A stretch of 64,000 nt of DNA, taken from Chryseobacterium sp. G0162 (GTDB taxonomy: Bacteria; Bacteroidota; Bacteroidia; Flavobacteriales; Weeksellaceae). Positions 9,778 through 17,718 of this stretch are shown here, piece after piece; position 1 is the stretch's first letter; the number at the start of each line of letters is the position of its first letter. The translations under genes were made by a program, and so were the position numbers. Where the stretch lies: positions 2,831,001 to 2,895,000 of the forward strand of contig NZ_CP033922.1 of NCBI RefSeq assembly GCF_003815715.1, in the 5' to 3' direction. The notes beneath the pieces were generated by a model. It was not told the DNA's origin. It was given only the letters and a program-made list of their open reading frames with translations, and did no database searches.

Positions 9778-10254
9778 TTATTTTAAAGTGGCTCTTTCCG
9801 CCTCGGTCATGGTTTTAGACTGCATTGCAAACCTTTTGATATAGTTTTTTAAAGCGGTATTCTGCTTATTGTAATTATTCAAAAGAAATGCTTTGTCATC
9901 TTTTAAGCTTCCTCTGTATCCTACAATTTTAGGAATGTTTTCCTGAACGCTTAATCTGATCAGACGAAGTTCTGCATTATTGGGATTGCTTTTGATGACT
10001 CCTTCAAGGTTGGTAGCTCCTGTCTTTACAAGAGCTTTTCTATTTCCTTTAGAGACTTTGGCTTCCATAATTTTGGCTGCCGCTTTATAGCCTAAAGTTA
10101 CCGGATCAGAACCGGATTGTTTTTCTGCAATTTCAATAAAACTGGATGTATTCGTGCTGGAATCATTGGCCTTGGCATAGCTGTTTCTCAGTGCTTCAAG
10201 ATCAGACTGAAAGAAAAATAAAAATGCCGCTACAAAGGATAAAATAAGTTTCAT
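9778..10254 (-). CDS. small exported protein of unknown function
   Basis: 158 residues with an N-terminal signal-like segment (MKLILSFVAAFLFFFQS). The rest is helical and Asn/Lys-rich, with repeat-like stretches such as GVIKSNPNNAELRLIRL that recall TPR-like helices. No enzyme motif was recognised. Its start overlaps the dehydratase gene by 4 bases (ATGA), so the two are translationally coupled. That ties it to the pigment operon as a likely periplasmic accessory. Confidence 0.75.
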   Translation of the reverse strand: MKLILSFVAAFLFFFQSDLEALRNSYAKANDSSTNTSSFIEIAEKQSGSDPVTLGYKAAAKIMEAKVSKGNRKALVKTGATNLEGVIKSNPNNAELRLIRLSVQENIPKIVGYRGSLKDDKAFLLNNYNKQNTALKNYIKRFAMQSKTMTEAERATLK

Positions 10255-10631
10255 GACATTAATTTTTTATAGCTTACAGACAATTTCAATGCAATAGTCT
10301 CGCCAAAAGAGGTTACATTTTTTACTTTAACATCTTCATCATCTTCTGTAATATCCAGCTGAAGTTTCAGATCAGGAGTTTCAAAAGGATTAATGATCGC
10401 CATAAACTTTACATTGGAGGCTGTTTTTAAAAATAATTTTGAACCTGTAAATTCTTCGGTCAGTTCTTTAATGATCTGCATCATACAAACTCCCGGAGTT
10501 ACAGGGTTTCCTGGAAAATGTCCCTTAAAAATATCATGATCCTTATTTAAATGGATATGAGCGACAAAACTTCCGTTGTCTGCCTTTTCGTATGATGTAA
10601 GCGTATAAAAATCTGTAAGAATGGTTTGCAT
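10251..10631 (-). CDS. FabZ-like hotdog 3-hydroxyacyl-ACP dehydratase
   Basis: A 126-residue single hotdog domain. GHFPGNPVTPGVCMMQII (about residues 37-54) matches the FabA/FabZ catalytic region, with the active-site His in GHFPGNP. It should dehydrate 3-hydroxyacyl-ACP intermediates to the conjugated enoyl form kept in polyenes. It is one of three dehydratase-type genes in the window. Its stop overlaps the next gene by 4 bases. Confidence 0.85.
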   Translation of the reverse strand: MQTILTDFYTLTSYEKADNGSFVAHIHLNKDHDIFKGHFPGNPVTPGVCMMQIIKELTEEFTGSKLFLKTASNVKFMAIINPFETPDLKLQLDITEDDEDVKVKNVTSFGETIALKLSVSYKKLMS

Positions 10632-10708
10632 GATCTTATTTTTTAAGATTAAATGTATGATAAAACTCCAGGTTGGAAAACAAGGTTAATCTGTTTTGCC
10701 GTTGGAAA

Positions 10709-11344
10709 TCATTCTGTTTCGGTTATTTGAAATAGTTTTATATTGATCTTAAAATCCTTATGTTGTAAGTTTAAGCTGTCTGCGAAGATATGCTTTTTTG
10801 CATCAAAAGTAAAATCGATTTTCTCCCTATTATTTTTTGTGTAAATGATCTGTTTCAGCAAATTATTTTCTTTGTTGAAGAACAGATAATAGCTTTTATT
10901 ATTAATCTTAGAGAGAAAGATTTTAGCATTTTCATTTTCAAAACTTTCATTCACCGGATATTGTCTCTTTAACAGCTGTTGGAAATCATTTTTTAAGAAA
11001 TTAATGACAATTTTCTTATCCAGATCAGGAAGTACATAATTGAGTTTAAAATCGTTATCTGAGATTTCAAAATCAATCAGTTTATTCCCAAAATCCGAAG
11101 TTAATGCAACACGATGTGTTGTTTCATTCAATTTTTTGACAATAAGAATACCACTTACATGATTTTTATAAATATCCATCTGACATTTGTAGATATAATC
11201 TTCAGTTGATGAAAAGTAAAGATTTTCAACAATTTTTTCCGTTGATGGTACCGGTTTTATATCAGTAAGCTTATAGGTCTTACAAGAAATAGCCGATATC
11301 AGAATCAGGCTATAAAGTAAATTCTGACGCAGGAATCGAAGCAT
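10709..11344 (-). CDS. lipoprotein of unknown function, partner of the LolA-like gene
   Basis: About 211 residues. The chosen start is the ATG at 11344, because a TTG at 11368 only lengthens the region before the signal. The lipoprotein signal RQNLLYSLILISAISCK has its lipobox Cys at about residue 21. The body is mostly beta-type with alternating hydrophobic residues, as expected of a lipid-binding LolB-like fold, but no diagnostic motif was seen. It overlaps the LolA-like gene by 35 bases in another frame. A LolB-like outer-membrane receptor for a lipid or pigment carrier is an inference from this pairing. Confidence 0.7.
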   Translation of the reverse strand: MLRFLRQNLLYSLILISAISCKTYKLTDIKPVPSTEKIVENLYFSSTEDYIYKCQMDIYKNHVSGILIVKKLNETTHRVALTSDFGNKLIDFEISDNDFKLNYVLPDLDKKIVINFLKNDFQQLLKRQYPVNESFENENAKIFLSKINNKSYYLFFNKENNLLKQIIYTKNNREKIDFTFDAKKHIFADSLNLQHKDFKINIKLFQITETE

Positions 11345-11936
11345 TGATCTTGGTATTTTTAAAAACAATATTGGTAGTATCCCCGGACGCTTCGGTCATA
11401 TTCACTTGGGAAACCGTAGACTGGTTTTTAGGGAAATAAAGTTCAATCTGCTTAATATATTTGAGCAACTGAGAAGTCTTCGGAACAAACTTCGCCACAT
11501 TGTAATTCCCGTTTTTGAAATACGTTACTGTAAATTCCGGATCATTGAACATGGTTCCGTTTGAACTGCCAACAATCAGTTTGTTGATCTTTTCAAAAGT
11601 TTTACTCTTAGCATCTACAGATGATTTTTTCCCCTGATCATTGATGTAGATCTTATTGCTTTTAAAAACAATGCTGTATTGATAAGGCTTGGTGTATTTC
11701 CAGCTTAGCATATTGGGCGTCTGTAGAGACATTTTTCCGTAAGTAACAATGCTTTTATCCAGAAAATCCATTTTTTTAGTCTGGGTAAAATCACTCTGCA
11801 AAGTTTTAATTTCCTTGGTGTCTGCTGAAACTTTCGATACGAATGCTTTAGCCTCTGCTCCTGACATTGCCGTGTTTTGGGCAAAAAAGAAACCGGAAAT
11901 TAATAAAAATGCTCCAAAAGCAATATTTTTAATCAT
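11310..11936 (-). CDS. LolA-like outer-membrane lipoprotein carrier
   Basis: About 208 residues. I chose the ATG at 11936, which places a clean signal peptide (MIKNIAFGAFLLISGFFFAQN) at the N-terminus; a start at 11963 would add 9 residues. The mature part resembles LolA/LolA-like carriers: IKTLQSDFTQTKKMDFL, GKMSLQTPNMLSWKYTKPYQY and a long beta-rich C-terminus. Such carriers shuttle lipids or lipoproteins across the periplasm. Its place inside a pigment operon, next to a lipoprotein and an exporter, suggests it ferries the aryl-polyene lipid to the outer membrane. That cargo is inferred. Confidence 0.82.
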   Translation of the reverse strand: MIKNIAFGAFLLISGFFFAQNTAMSGAEAKAFVSKVSADTKEIKTLQSDFTQTKKMDFLDKSIVTYGKMSLQTPNMLSWKYTKPYQYSIVFKSNKIYINDQGKKSSVDAKSKTFEKINKLIVGSSNGTMFNDPEFTVTYFKNGNYNVAKFVPKTSQLLKYIKQIELYFPKNQSTVSQVNMTEASGDTTNIVFKNTKINASIPASEFTL

Positions 11937-12684
11937 TTTTTCTTGAATTTGTAATGGAATCAACGGTAAAGGTTGAATACTTTTTATCCGCCAAAAATAC
12001 TAATAAATCTGTCAGCACACGATACGTTTTTTCTGAGGTGTCGTGAAGGAGAATAATGCTTCCTTTTCTAAGACCTTTAGTTATTCTTTTATAGATTTTC
12101 TTTTCATCATCAGTAATGGTGTCCAGAGAACGGACGTTCCAGCCGATGCTGATTTTATGAGTTCGCTGTATCGCTTTGGCAATGCTCGGATTGGTAACTC
12201 CGAAAGGAGGCCTGTATAAATCTGTTCGCAGGTTCCCAATATTTCTCATAACTTCATCACAGTTTTCAATCTCTGCAATCATTTTTGAAGTCGATAAAAA
12301 GCCGGTTGAATTGGAATGGGATAAAGTATGATTTCCAATGGCATGTCCTTCATTAATAATTCTCTGAAATGTTTCAGGATATTTTTCAATCTGTTTTCCG
12401 ATACAGAAAAAAGTTGCCTTTATTTCACGTTCTTTAAGTAAGTCTAAAAACTTAGGAGTGAATTCAGTAGGACCATCATCAAAAGTGAGGGCAACTTCCT
12501 TAATTTTTGTTCTTTTATGAGTAATACTGTTGACAAAATATCCCAGTTCAATAGCAAATGATCCCCAAACCACTACGGCAGAAAAGGCCAGGAAACATGC
12601 AATATACACCCAAAAACTTCCCTGAAACGCATAGATAAAAACGTTACAGAAGAGATAAAATAGGATGAATGAATAATGTTTCAT
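11929..12684 (-). CDS. polysaccharide deacetylase (NodB) family protein
   Basis: A 251-residue carbohydrate esterase family 4 type protein. An N-terminal membrane segment (about residues 3-45) is followed by the NodB domain. Metal and catalytic motifs are present: TFDDGP (the Asp pair), HTLSHS (two His ligands), YRPPFG, and the late LLHDTSEKT with His. It is therefore predicted to be an active metal-dependent deacetylase facing the periplasm. It overlaps the LolA-like gene by 8 bases. Its substrate in this operon is unknown. Confidence 0.88.
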   Translation of the reverse strand: MKHYSFILFYLFCNVFIYAFQGSFWVYIACFLAFSAVVVWGSFAIELGYFVNSITHKRTKIKEVALTFDDGPTEFTPKFLDLLKEREIKATFFCIGKQIEKYPETFQRIINEGHAIGNHTLSHSNSTGFLSTSKMIAEIENCDEVMRNIGNLRTDLYRPPFGVTNPSIAKAIQRTHKISIGWNVRSLDTITDDEKKIYKRITKGLRKGSIILLHDTSEKTYRVLTDLLVFLADKKYSTFTVDSITNSRKND

Positions 12685-12733
12685 GATGTACTATTTTTGA
12701 GTTCGTGATTGACGATTTCTAACTACATTCGTA

Positions 12734-12814
12734 CTGTCATTCAGAATGTCGCCTATAGCCACGAAAGGAATCCGAAATACAAAAGTATAGATTCTTCCTT
12801 CGTCAGAATGACAG
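12734..12814. repeat. 81-base inverted-repeat-ended intergenic element
   Basis: CTGTCATTCAGA (12734-12745) is matched in inverted form by TCAGAATGACAG (12803-12814), differing at one position. The interior reads, on the - strand, GAAGGAAGAATCT followed by an AT-rich stretch. It sits alone in a 162-base spacer inside an otherwise tightly packed operon. The TCATTCTGACGAAGGAAGAATCT type of word is one I associate with dispersed palindromic repeats in flavobacteria. The copy number in this genome is unknown. Confidence 0.65.
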
Positions 12815-12846
12815 AACAACAATTATGTTGTAGGGTAGTATCTTAA

Positions 12847-13908
12847 TTATGCTCTTTCCAGCAATACCAAACTATGATCGCTGCCTGCGAGATGATTGTA
12901 AAGAAGTACATTTTTCACTTCTTCTTTTCTCTCTGAGTTAATCATCATTATTTCCGGAATTTGCTGTTCTTTAAGGATATGACAAGCCATAAACGTAGAA
13001 AAACCACTCGCCGTATTGAATTCCCCACTCAGGTGTTTGTAATACAATAAGGCAGAATCTGGAAACAAGTCCATAGCTTTTTTGTAATAAAGATCAGAGT
13101 CTGCATCACCACTGAACCCTAAAATTACAGCATCAATATCTTGTGCTGAAAGATGATTCTTTGTTAAAAAATCCTCTATAAAAACTGTTGTCTCTTGCAG
13201 TTCCACTCTATTACTGATTTTAATATCAGTCAGTTTTGCATAGGAATTTTCTGTTTTATCTTTTCCAATAACAAAAAAGCTTGCTCCTTCTCCCCAGATA
13301 ACACCATGGGTAGTAGAATGCAGATAATCCACAGGAAAATCTGATTCTTTTTTAATTGTATTATTCAGACAGTAAAGTTCCATTGTTCTGTCAGTTTGCT
13401 CATCAGTAGATCCAACCAGAACATTTTCAGCTTCACCGTCATTGATCTGAAGTTGTGCATCCAAAAATGAAAACTCCAGTGATGAAGAGGTGTTAACGTA
13501 GGTAAAGTTGTAGGCATGGCATTGTAATCCCAGCGCAATCTGACCAGCCACGGTATTATGAGTGGATTGGATAAAAAATGTAGGGGTTAAAAACTCCTCA
13601 TGATTATCAATTACGTTTTTCAGAAACTTTTCAGAATCCTGTGAACATCCCATACCGGTTCCTACAATAATAGCATCCGGTTGTTCAATTCCGGCTTCTT
13701 TTAAAGCGTAATGTGATGCTACAGAGCTCATTTTTACAGTTTTGGACATTCTCCTGATCATAGCTGGAGGAATGAACTCTTTATAATTAGGTTCTATGGC
13801 TTTAACCAGCTTCACCGAATTTTCCGGCTTAAGATTCTGAAGAATATTTTCATTTAAAGTGTCCTGAACTGAGATACAGGATGCACTGTTAATGTATACT
13901 GCACTCAT
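12847..13908 (-). CDS. ketosynthase-like chain-length-factor-type partner (no catalytic triad)
   Basis: A 353-residue thiolase-fold protein that reads as a beta-ketoacyl synthase without catalytic residues. Where active enzymes have a Cys (TACSS), this one has NTSSSLEF. Where they have HGTATPxND it has GFSGDADSD, and where they have KxxxGH it has KHLSGEFNTASG. All of Cys, His and His are thus replaced. Its start overlaps the end of the active ketosynthase gene by 4 bases, as in KS/chain-length-factor pairs of type II polyketide and aryl-polyene systems. It probably forms a heterodimer with that product and shapes chain length. Confidence 0.8.
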   Translation of the reverse strand: MSAVYINSASCISVQDTLNENILQNLKPENSVKLVKAIEPNYKEFIPPAMIRRMSKTVKMSSVASHYALKEAGIEQPDAIIVGTGMGCSQDSEKFLKNVIDNHEEFLTPTFFIQSTHNTVAGQIALGLQCHAYNFTYVNTSSSLEFSFLDAQLQINDGEAENVLVGSTDEQTDRTMELYCLNNTIKKESDFPVDYLHSTTHGVIWGEGASFFVIGKDKTENSYAKLTDIKISNRVELQETTVFIEDFLTKNHLSAQDIDAVILGFSGDADSDLYYKKAMDLFPDSALLYYKHLSGEFNTASGFSTFMACHILKEQQIPEIMMINSERKEEVKNVLLYNHLAGSDHSLVLLERA

Positions 13909-15104
13909 GATTTCGAGAAAATTAAGGTTGAACAGTTTCCACCAAATCCAAATGAATTGGAAAGAACATGATGGATATTTTTCTCCTTCAGTTCAGTAAC
14001 CGGTATCAGATTAAATTCTTCCATTTTCGTTTTGAAATTCAGGTTCGGGAAGATTACACTGTGCTGCATTGCTAAAATTGAAAATACAGCTTCAATTCCG
14101 GCAGCGGCAGCTAATGTATGTCCTGTAAATGCTTTTGTAGAGCTGAATTCAGGGACATTATCTTCTCCAAATATTCTGATCATGGCAATTCCTTCAGATA
14201 AATCATTATTAGGAGTTGCTGTTCCATGAACGTTGATATAATCGATGTCTTCTTTTTTCAAGCCTGAAATTTTTAAAGCTTGTTGCATTGCTAAGAATGC
14301 GCCTTGTCCGTTTTCTGAAGATGCGGTCTGGTGATGAGCATCATTAGCGTTTCCATATCCGGAAAGATAAGCAAGTACCTGTTTGTTTTCCTTTTTAACA
14401 ACTTCTTCGGATTCAAGGACTAAGAAAGCGGCTGCTTCACCAAGGTTTAACCCTTTTCTGTCATTGTCGAAAGGAGTATTGTAAGAATCTGTAAGGATCA
14501 TTAGGGTATTAAAACCGTTTAATGTAAACTTTGAAAGGGAATCTGTTCCCCCAACGATAACACGATCCAAGACTCCGTTTTTAATAAGTTTGGCTCCCAT
14601 CATAATGGCATTAGCTGCAGATGAACAAGCTGTACTTATGGTAGAAACCATGCCTTTTATTCCTAAATGATCGGCAATAGCCAATGAGGAATTTCCGGCA
14701 TCATGAGCGTCAATGTATTTTTGCTTTTCAGGAAAGTCTTCGTAAGAATAGAAGTATTTTTCGGTAATATCCATTCCTCCGACACTGGTGGAGGAGATCA
14801 GTCCGGTTCTGTAACCGTTGATGTCTGAGATTCCGGCACTTTCTACAGCTTCTTGCGCAGCAACCATTCCTAATAAAGAAGTTCTTGTTATGTTGTTATC
14901 TTCACTAAGCTGAAGTTTCTGTACAAGTTCCTCATTAGATAATTTTATTTCACCAGTTTTAATAGCTCCGGCATGACGGGTTTCAAACATTTGAATATCT
15001 GAAATACCATGTTTTCCAGATTGTAAGGAAATAAAATTTTCCTCCACATTGTTTCCGATGGAGGAAATGATGCCCATTCCTGTTATGGCAATTTTTTGAC
15101 TCAT
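13905..15104 (-). CDS. beta-ketoacyl-ACP synthase II (FabF-like)
   Basis: A 399-residue full-length condensing enzyme. The catalytic Cys is in TACSSAANAIMMG, the first His in VHGTATPNND, and the second His in STKAFTGHTLAAAAG; the end is SNSFGFGGNCSTL. It is coupled by a 4-base overlap to a Cys-less partner gene and lies directly downstream of an ACP gene. The expected role is decarboxylative elongation of the polyene acyl chain on ACP. Confidence 0.93.
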   Translation of the reverse strand: MSQKIAITGMGIISSIGNNVEENFISLQSGKHGISDIQMFETRHAGAIKTGEIKLSNEELVQKLQLSEDNNITRTSLLGMVAAQEAVESAGISDINGYRTGLISSTSVGGMDITEKYFYSYEDFPEKQKYIDAHDAGNSSLAIADHLGIKGMVSTISTACSSAANAIMMGAKLIKNGVLDRVIVGGTDSLSKFTLNGFNTLMILTDSYNTPFDNDRKGLNLGEAAAFLVLESEEVVKKENKQVLAYLSGYGNANDAHHQTASSENGQGAFLAMQQALKISGLKKEDIDYINVHGTATPNNDLSEGIAMIRIFGEDNVPEFSSTKAFTGHTLAAAAGIEAVFSILAMQHSVIFPNLNFKTKMEEFNLIPVTELKEKNIHHVLSNSFGFGGNCSTLIFSKS

Positions 15105-15111
15105 TCTATTA

Positions 15112-15175
15112 AATAATGTAACAATGTATCAATGTAACAGTTTATCAATTATTACTACATTGATACACCGTTAAA
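15112..15175. repeat. intergenic repeat, copy B of the ATGTA-rich family
   Basis: TGTATCAATGTA (15125-15136) recurs as its exact reverse complement at 15156-15167. The segment CAATGTATCAATGTAACAG is close to CAATGTATCATTGTAACAG in copy C, and the similarity continues into GTTTAyCAAT. The two copies flank the ACP gene in the same orientation. Confidence 0.65.
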
Positions 15176-15188
15176 CTATTATATCAAT

Positions 15189-15446
15189 TTATTTTGTCCT
15201 GTTGTCTTCGATGAATTTAGCCATGGTATCGATAGATTGGAAAATTTCCTTTCCTTTTTTAGGATCGGCTAATTTTATTCCGTAATCTTTGTCAAGAAGA
15301 ACGATTAATTCCAAAGCATCAATAGAATCTAATCCTAATCCACCTCCGAACAAAGGATCTGTATCTTTGATTTCCTCTACAGAAACGTCTTCAAGGTTAA
15401 GAACTTCGATAATTTTGTGCTTCAATTCAGTTTTTAAGTTTTCCAT
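15189..15446 (-). CDS. acyl carrier protein
   Basis: An 85-residue ACP with the phosphopantetheine serine in LGLDSIDALELIVLL. It is acidic and full length. It lies between two ketosynthase/partner pairs in the - strand operon. Both of its flanking spacers carry copies of the same ATGTA-rich repeat. It likely carries the aryl-polyene intermediate; how labour is divided with the ACP at 983-1237 cannot be told from sequence. Confidence 0.94.
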   Translation of the reverse strand: MENLKTELKHKIIEVLNLEDVSVEEIKDTDPLFGGGLGLDSIDALELIVLLDKDYGIKLADPKKGKEIFQSIDTMAKFIEDNRTK

Positions 15447-15456
15447 AATTTAATTA

Positions 15457-15533
15457 ATTTACCAATGTATCATTGTAACAGTTTACCAATATCTAAAATT
15501 GTTACATTTCTACATTGTTATATTGTTACATTT
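15457..15533. repeat. intergenic repeat, copy C of the ATGTA-rich family
   Basis: It contains CAATGTATCATTGTAACAG plus GTTTACCAAT, matching copy B, and then two direct TTGTTACATT words. It runs up to the stop codon of the next gene at 15534. Confidence 0.6.
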
Positions 15534-16082
15534 TTACAAGGTTAGCAAATATACAAAAGCTTTGTAATTTTCCTGAAATAATTCAACCCAGCCACATAAT
15601 ACTTTATCCGCTTTTCCGGATTGAAGGATTTGTTCGCTATAATCGGTTAAAAATTTTTCATCAAATTCATCCAAAACAAAAAAGGCATTTTCAGTCTGCA
15701 TTTTGTGTTTAATACTGATTTCCCCTACACAGATGTTAGGTAGGGTATAAACAAAGACTGCCGGGCTGGGAAAGTAGTTTTCCTGGGAATTGATACTTTC
15801 CTGATACTTGAAATCAGTATCCAGACTCGATGATTTGTTAGCAAAAATCAGCGCTGTTCTGCTGTGATCTTCCTCTTTTAAAATCATTTCGGCAGCTAGA
15901 AAGGCCAATTTACTCAAATGATCCATTTTGTGAAATTTCGGATAGCTGAGTTCTAAAGTTTTATAGGCTTCTTTAGCAAATTCCGGGAATGTATTATTTT
16001 CAGTTTCAAAAATAAGGTTTCCATCAACGGTTATTTTTGAATGTTCTATAGTGCAGCTGCTTATTTTCTTCATCATATTCAT
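15534..16082 (-). CDS. truncated ketosynthase-like subunit (small chain-length-factor type)
   Basis: About 182 residues from the ATG at 16082, which begins one base after the upstream ketosynthase stop; longer starts would overlap that gene. The stretch [20 protein letters not shown] resembles the SPxxFxxSxxNxxAGxLSI pattern of small N-terminal-only ketosynthase-like proteins such as ApeC of aryl-polyene clusters. There is no nucleophile Cys in a KS context and no C-terminal His domain, so it cannot be a condensing enzyme alone. It is probably a non-catalytic partner of the adjacent ketosynthase (16084-17226). Confidence 0.65.
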   Translation of the reverse strand: MNMMKKISSCTIEHSKITVDGNLIFETENNTFPEFAKEAYKTLELSYPKFHKMDHLSKLAFLAAEMILKEEDHSRTALIFANKSSSLDTDFKYQESINSQENYFPSPAVFVYTLPNICVGEISIKHKMQTENAFFVLDEFDEKFLTDYSEQILQSGKADKVLCGWVELFQENYKAFVYLLTL

Positions 16083-16083
16083 T

Positions 16084-17226
16084 TTAGCATTTTTCCAAAA
16101 CAATCGCCGCATTACAGCCTCCAAAGCCAGAAGCTGTTTTCAAAATATATTTAATCGTTGCAGTCTGATTTTCTCTGATAATATTCAACGGTTGAGAGAC
16201 TCCCATTTCTTCAAAATTTTTAGAGGGGATCAAGGTATTTTGAAGAGCACTTTCCATAGAAATAATGCTTTCCAGAAGACCGGAAGCACCCAGGCAGTGC
16301 CCGTAATAGCCCTTCATACTGTTTAAAGGAACGTTTTGAAGATTCATTCTTCCGAAGGCGATACTTTCCATTTCGTCGTTGTATAATGTTGCTGTTCCAT
16401 GAGCAGATATAAAATCAATTTGTTCTGCGGAGACATTCGCTTCTATCATTGCATTTCGGATACTTCCGTATAGACCATCTCCCGTTCTGGAAGGTCCGGA
16501 AATATGGTTGGCATCATTGATGGCTGAATCCCCCAATACTTTAAAACTGAATTTTTCATTCTCGGAAGATTCTGCAGTGATATAAACTGCTGCTGCCGCT
16601 TCCCCAATATTGATTCCGTTACGGTTTTTATCATAAGGTTTGCAAGGTTCTGAACCAATAGCCTGAAATGAATTGAAGCCGGAAATTACAAATTCTGTGA
16701 TTTCATCCCCTGCAATTACAAAAGCATCTTTATATTTCCCTGCCTGAATCATATTCTTAGCTACGGCAATAGCCATTACGCCAGAAACACAAGCATTGGA
16801 AACAACAATAGGTTGGGTTTTAAAACCGAAAAAGTCCGCAATCTTTTGTGCTAATTGTGATAGATAAACGCCTTCAGGTAATTCAGTTTGATTTTTTAAT
16901 AAGCTTATATTTCCTTTTGTTGTAGAAAGAATAAGAGCGGTGTCTTCAGTTATATTATGCTTTTCAACAAGTGGTTTCATGCTTAGCAGGAGCATTTTTT
17001 CCAGCCTTGTAAATTCCTGATGGCTATTTTGATCGAAAATTCTACCAAATTCTTCATTCAGTTTTTCAGAATTGATCCCAGAGGCATAAAAAGCATCCTG
17101 ACTTTCTATAATTTTATGTAAAGCAACTCCAGATTCTCCGGCTAAAAGTGCCCTCCAGTTAGAATCTACATTAAAACCAAGAGGAGTGACGCAATTGTAG
17201 TCTGTGATATAAGTTTCCTTCTTCAT
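16084..17226 (-). CDS. beta-ketoacyl-ACP synthase
   Basis: A 380-residue condensing enzyme. The nucleophile Cys lies in [12 protein letters not shown], with His residues in [15 protein letters not shown] and [13 protein letters not shown], and the end [15 protein letters not shown]. The Cys context (NACVSG rather than TACSS) differs from the other KS enzymes in the window and suggests a specialised substrate. It overlaps the thioesterase gene by 4 bases and abuts a small Cys-less KS-like gene, giving a second KS/partner pair in this operon. Confidence 0.9.
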   Translation of the reverse strand: MKKETYITDYNCVTPLGFNVDSNWRALLAGESGVALHKIIESQDAFYASGINSEKLNEEFGRIFDQNSHQEFTRLEKMLLLSMKPLVEKHNITEDTALILSTTKGNISLLKNQTELPEGVYLSQLAQKIADFFGFKTQPIVVSNACVSGVMAIAVAKNMIQAGKYKDAFVIAGDEITEFVISGFNSFQAIGSEPCKPYDKNRNGINIGEAAAAVYITAESSENEKFSFKVLGDSAINDANHISGPSRTGDGLYGSIRNAMIEANVSAEQIDFISAHGTATLYNDEMESIAFGRMNLQNVPLNSMKGYYGHCLGASGLLESIISMESALQNTLIPSKNFEEMGVSQPLNIIRENQTATIKYILKTASGFGGCNAAIVLEKC

Positions 17227-17651
17227 GATAGTCCCATTTTATCTTTCCAGGTTTGAAAAAATTCCGGGTTGTACAGACATAAACTTCCGTTGCTGTCTAA
17301 AAATACCTGAATGGTTTCTCCACTGCATACCAATTTGTCTTCCTGATTGAAAAGCTCATATTTATAAATAAGCTTGGCAGAAACAGAATTAACAAAAGTG
17401 GTTACAATTCTGAAGGTTTCTCCATATTTTAAAGGCAGAAAATGTTCGCAGGTGCTTTTTACAATAGGCGTTACATATCCCGCATTCTGAATATCAAGGT
17501 AGGTAAGGCCATGCTGGCGTCCGAAGGCTTCTCTTCCATCTTCAAAATAAACGATGTAATGACCATGCCAGACAATTCCCAGCGGGTCTGTCTCGTTGAA
17601 TCGTACTCTTACTTCTTCAGTACAGGTTAATATATTTTCGTTAGACTGCAT
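17223..17651 (-). CDS. hotdog thioesterase (YbgC/FcbC-like)
   Basis: 142 residues with the 4HBT-type motif RFNETDPLGIVWHGHYIVYF, whose Asp is the usual catalytic residue, and the region EDGREAFGRQHGL. It probably hydrolyses acyl-ACP or acyl-CoA, as a release or editing enzyme for pigment synthesis. It overlaps the ketosynthase gene by 4 bases. A 67-base gap with a small hairpin (17682-17700) separates it from the exporter genes upstream. Confidence 0.85.
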   Translation of the reverse strand: MQSNENILTCTEEVRVRFNETDPLGIVWHGHYIVYFEDGREAFGRQHGLTYLDIQNAGYVTPIVKSTCEHFLPLKYGETFRIVTTFVNSVSAKLIYKYELFNQEDKLVCSGETIQVFLDSNGSLCLYNPEFFQTWKDKMGLS

Positions 17652-17681
17652 GCTTTTCTTCCTGAGTGTTGTTTTTATGGA

Positions 17682-17700
17682 TGTCAGAAACGCCCTGACA
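17682..17700 (-). other. small intra-operon hairpin
   Basis: TGTCAG (17682-17687) pairs perfectly with CTGACA (17695-17700) around a 7-base loop. On the transcribed (-) strand no T run follows, so it does not look like a standard terminator. It sits between exporter and biosynthetic genes and could mark RNA processing or stability control. Confidence 0.35.
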
Positions 17701-17718
17701 ATATTAGTAATAAATAGA

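Noticed and set aside
15105..15540. CRISPR array, because of repeated ATGTA words
   Set aside because: Repeat units are unequal, imperfect and inverted, spacers are not of regular length, and no cas gene is nearby.
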